In this document: one piece after another, positions 63,928-64,000 of the stretch
How positions within the stretch are numbered: the first letter of the stretch is position 1
Layout: every line of letters starts with the position of its first letter
Origin: Nostoc sp. MG11
Lineage (GTDB): Bacteria > Cyanobacteriota > Cyanobacteriia > Cyanobacteriales > Nostocaceae
Assembly: GCF_014904695.1 (NCBI RefSeq)
Contig: NZ_JACXXN010000006.1
Coordinates: forward strand, 1 to 64,000
DNA: 64,000 bases
Direction: 5' to 3'
Notes under the pieces: model-generated
Told to the model about the DNA's origin: nothing
The model's database searches: none
Seen by the model: the letters and a program-made list of their open reading frames with translations, nothing else
Translations under genes and position numbers: made by a program

Positions 63928-64000
63928 ATGAATTCTGTTCCAGCTGAAACTGCTACGCCTTTAACTTTAGAAATTTCCCAGATTGCCTCACCACCCACAG
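63928..64000 (+). CDS. Partial gene running off the right edge
   Basis: An ATG at 63928 opens MNSVPAETATPLTLEISQIA and continues to the window end without a stop. It is divergent from the binding-protein gene. Too little is visible to name a family. The ATG has no clear ribosome site. Confidence 0.45.
   Translation, partial: MNSVPAETATPLTLEISQIASPPT

Overview
The window is chromosomal DNA of a filamentous, probably heterocyst-forming (Nostocales) cyanobacterium. The evidence is oxygenic-photosynthesis genes (ndhH, ftrC, petE, petJ, psbV and a psbV2 paralogue), very frequent copies of the cyanobacterial octamer GCGATCGC (HIP1), an SLH porin, a kdp remnant, and many small dispersed palindromic repeats of the kind common in Nostoc-like genomes. 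Every assignment comes from reading the sequence and its translations; no database search was run.

Layout. 1-7.2 kb is decayed: a possible transposase start at the left edge, a kdpB/kdpC deletion fusion, an intact SLH/OprB-type porin, a TerB-like protein, a SAM-hydroxide adenosyltransferase, and an mscS gene cut off by a frameshifted IS5-type transposase relic. 7.2-13.2 kb is mostly housekeeping: DUF2254, rsmH, ndhH, DUF309-ftrC and DUF58. 13.2-16.7 kb on the minus strand is a small accessory block: a ParDE-like toxin-antitoxin pair, a Uma2 nuclease-fold protein, and an overlapping methyltransferase/putative restriction enzyme pair. 16.8-26.9 kb carries typA, an acyltransferase, an HD protein, prs, a Ser/Thr kinase overlapping bioD, and an M20 amidohydrolase whose reading frame has absorbed a palindromic repeat.

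28-36.4 kb holds two consecutive unusual AAA+ ATPases followed by eight copies of a 21-bp repeat, a threonine dehydratase, a DUF1800/DUF1501 secreted pair, an amino-acid permease and a kptA relic. 36.8-41.2 kb is a stress and membrane cluster (GlsB-like, TIGR02587/TIGR02588, ChaB-domain, Dps, a small secreted protein) punctuated by related palindromes. 41.6-44.3 kb encodes one large repeat protein with YD-like/DxNxDG repeats and an RTX tail. 44.4-46 kb holds small genes, including an HNH-family protein without its catalytic core and a ribbon-helix-helix regulator. 46.6-49.3 kb pairs a GAF sensor kinase that has lost its phospho-acceptor His with an overlapping START-fold protein, followed by tRNA-Glu. 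49.8-55.5 kb has a CPA-type antiporter, a cytochrome b6-like protein missing one haem ligand, a lipase and a TonB-like protein.

55.8-58.8 kb is an electron-transfer cluster on the minus strand (psbV, psbV2, petE, petJ). 59-63.7 kb is a sugar ABC transporter (binding protein plus two permeases, no ATPase here). A Phd/VapC toxin-antitoxin cassette sits inside it, flanked by a 200-bp, 99% identical direct repeat of the binding-protein 3' end, so the host gene stays intact. The permease side of this locus also holds a 21-bp repeat array, a MITE with an 8-bp target duplication and a large palindrome. The most notable candidates for something undescribed are this TA cassette, the tandem AAA+ pair, the His-less kinase/START pair and the 27-residue-repeat RTX protein.
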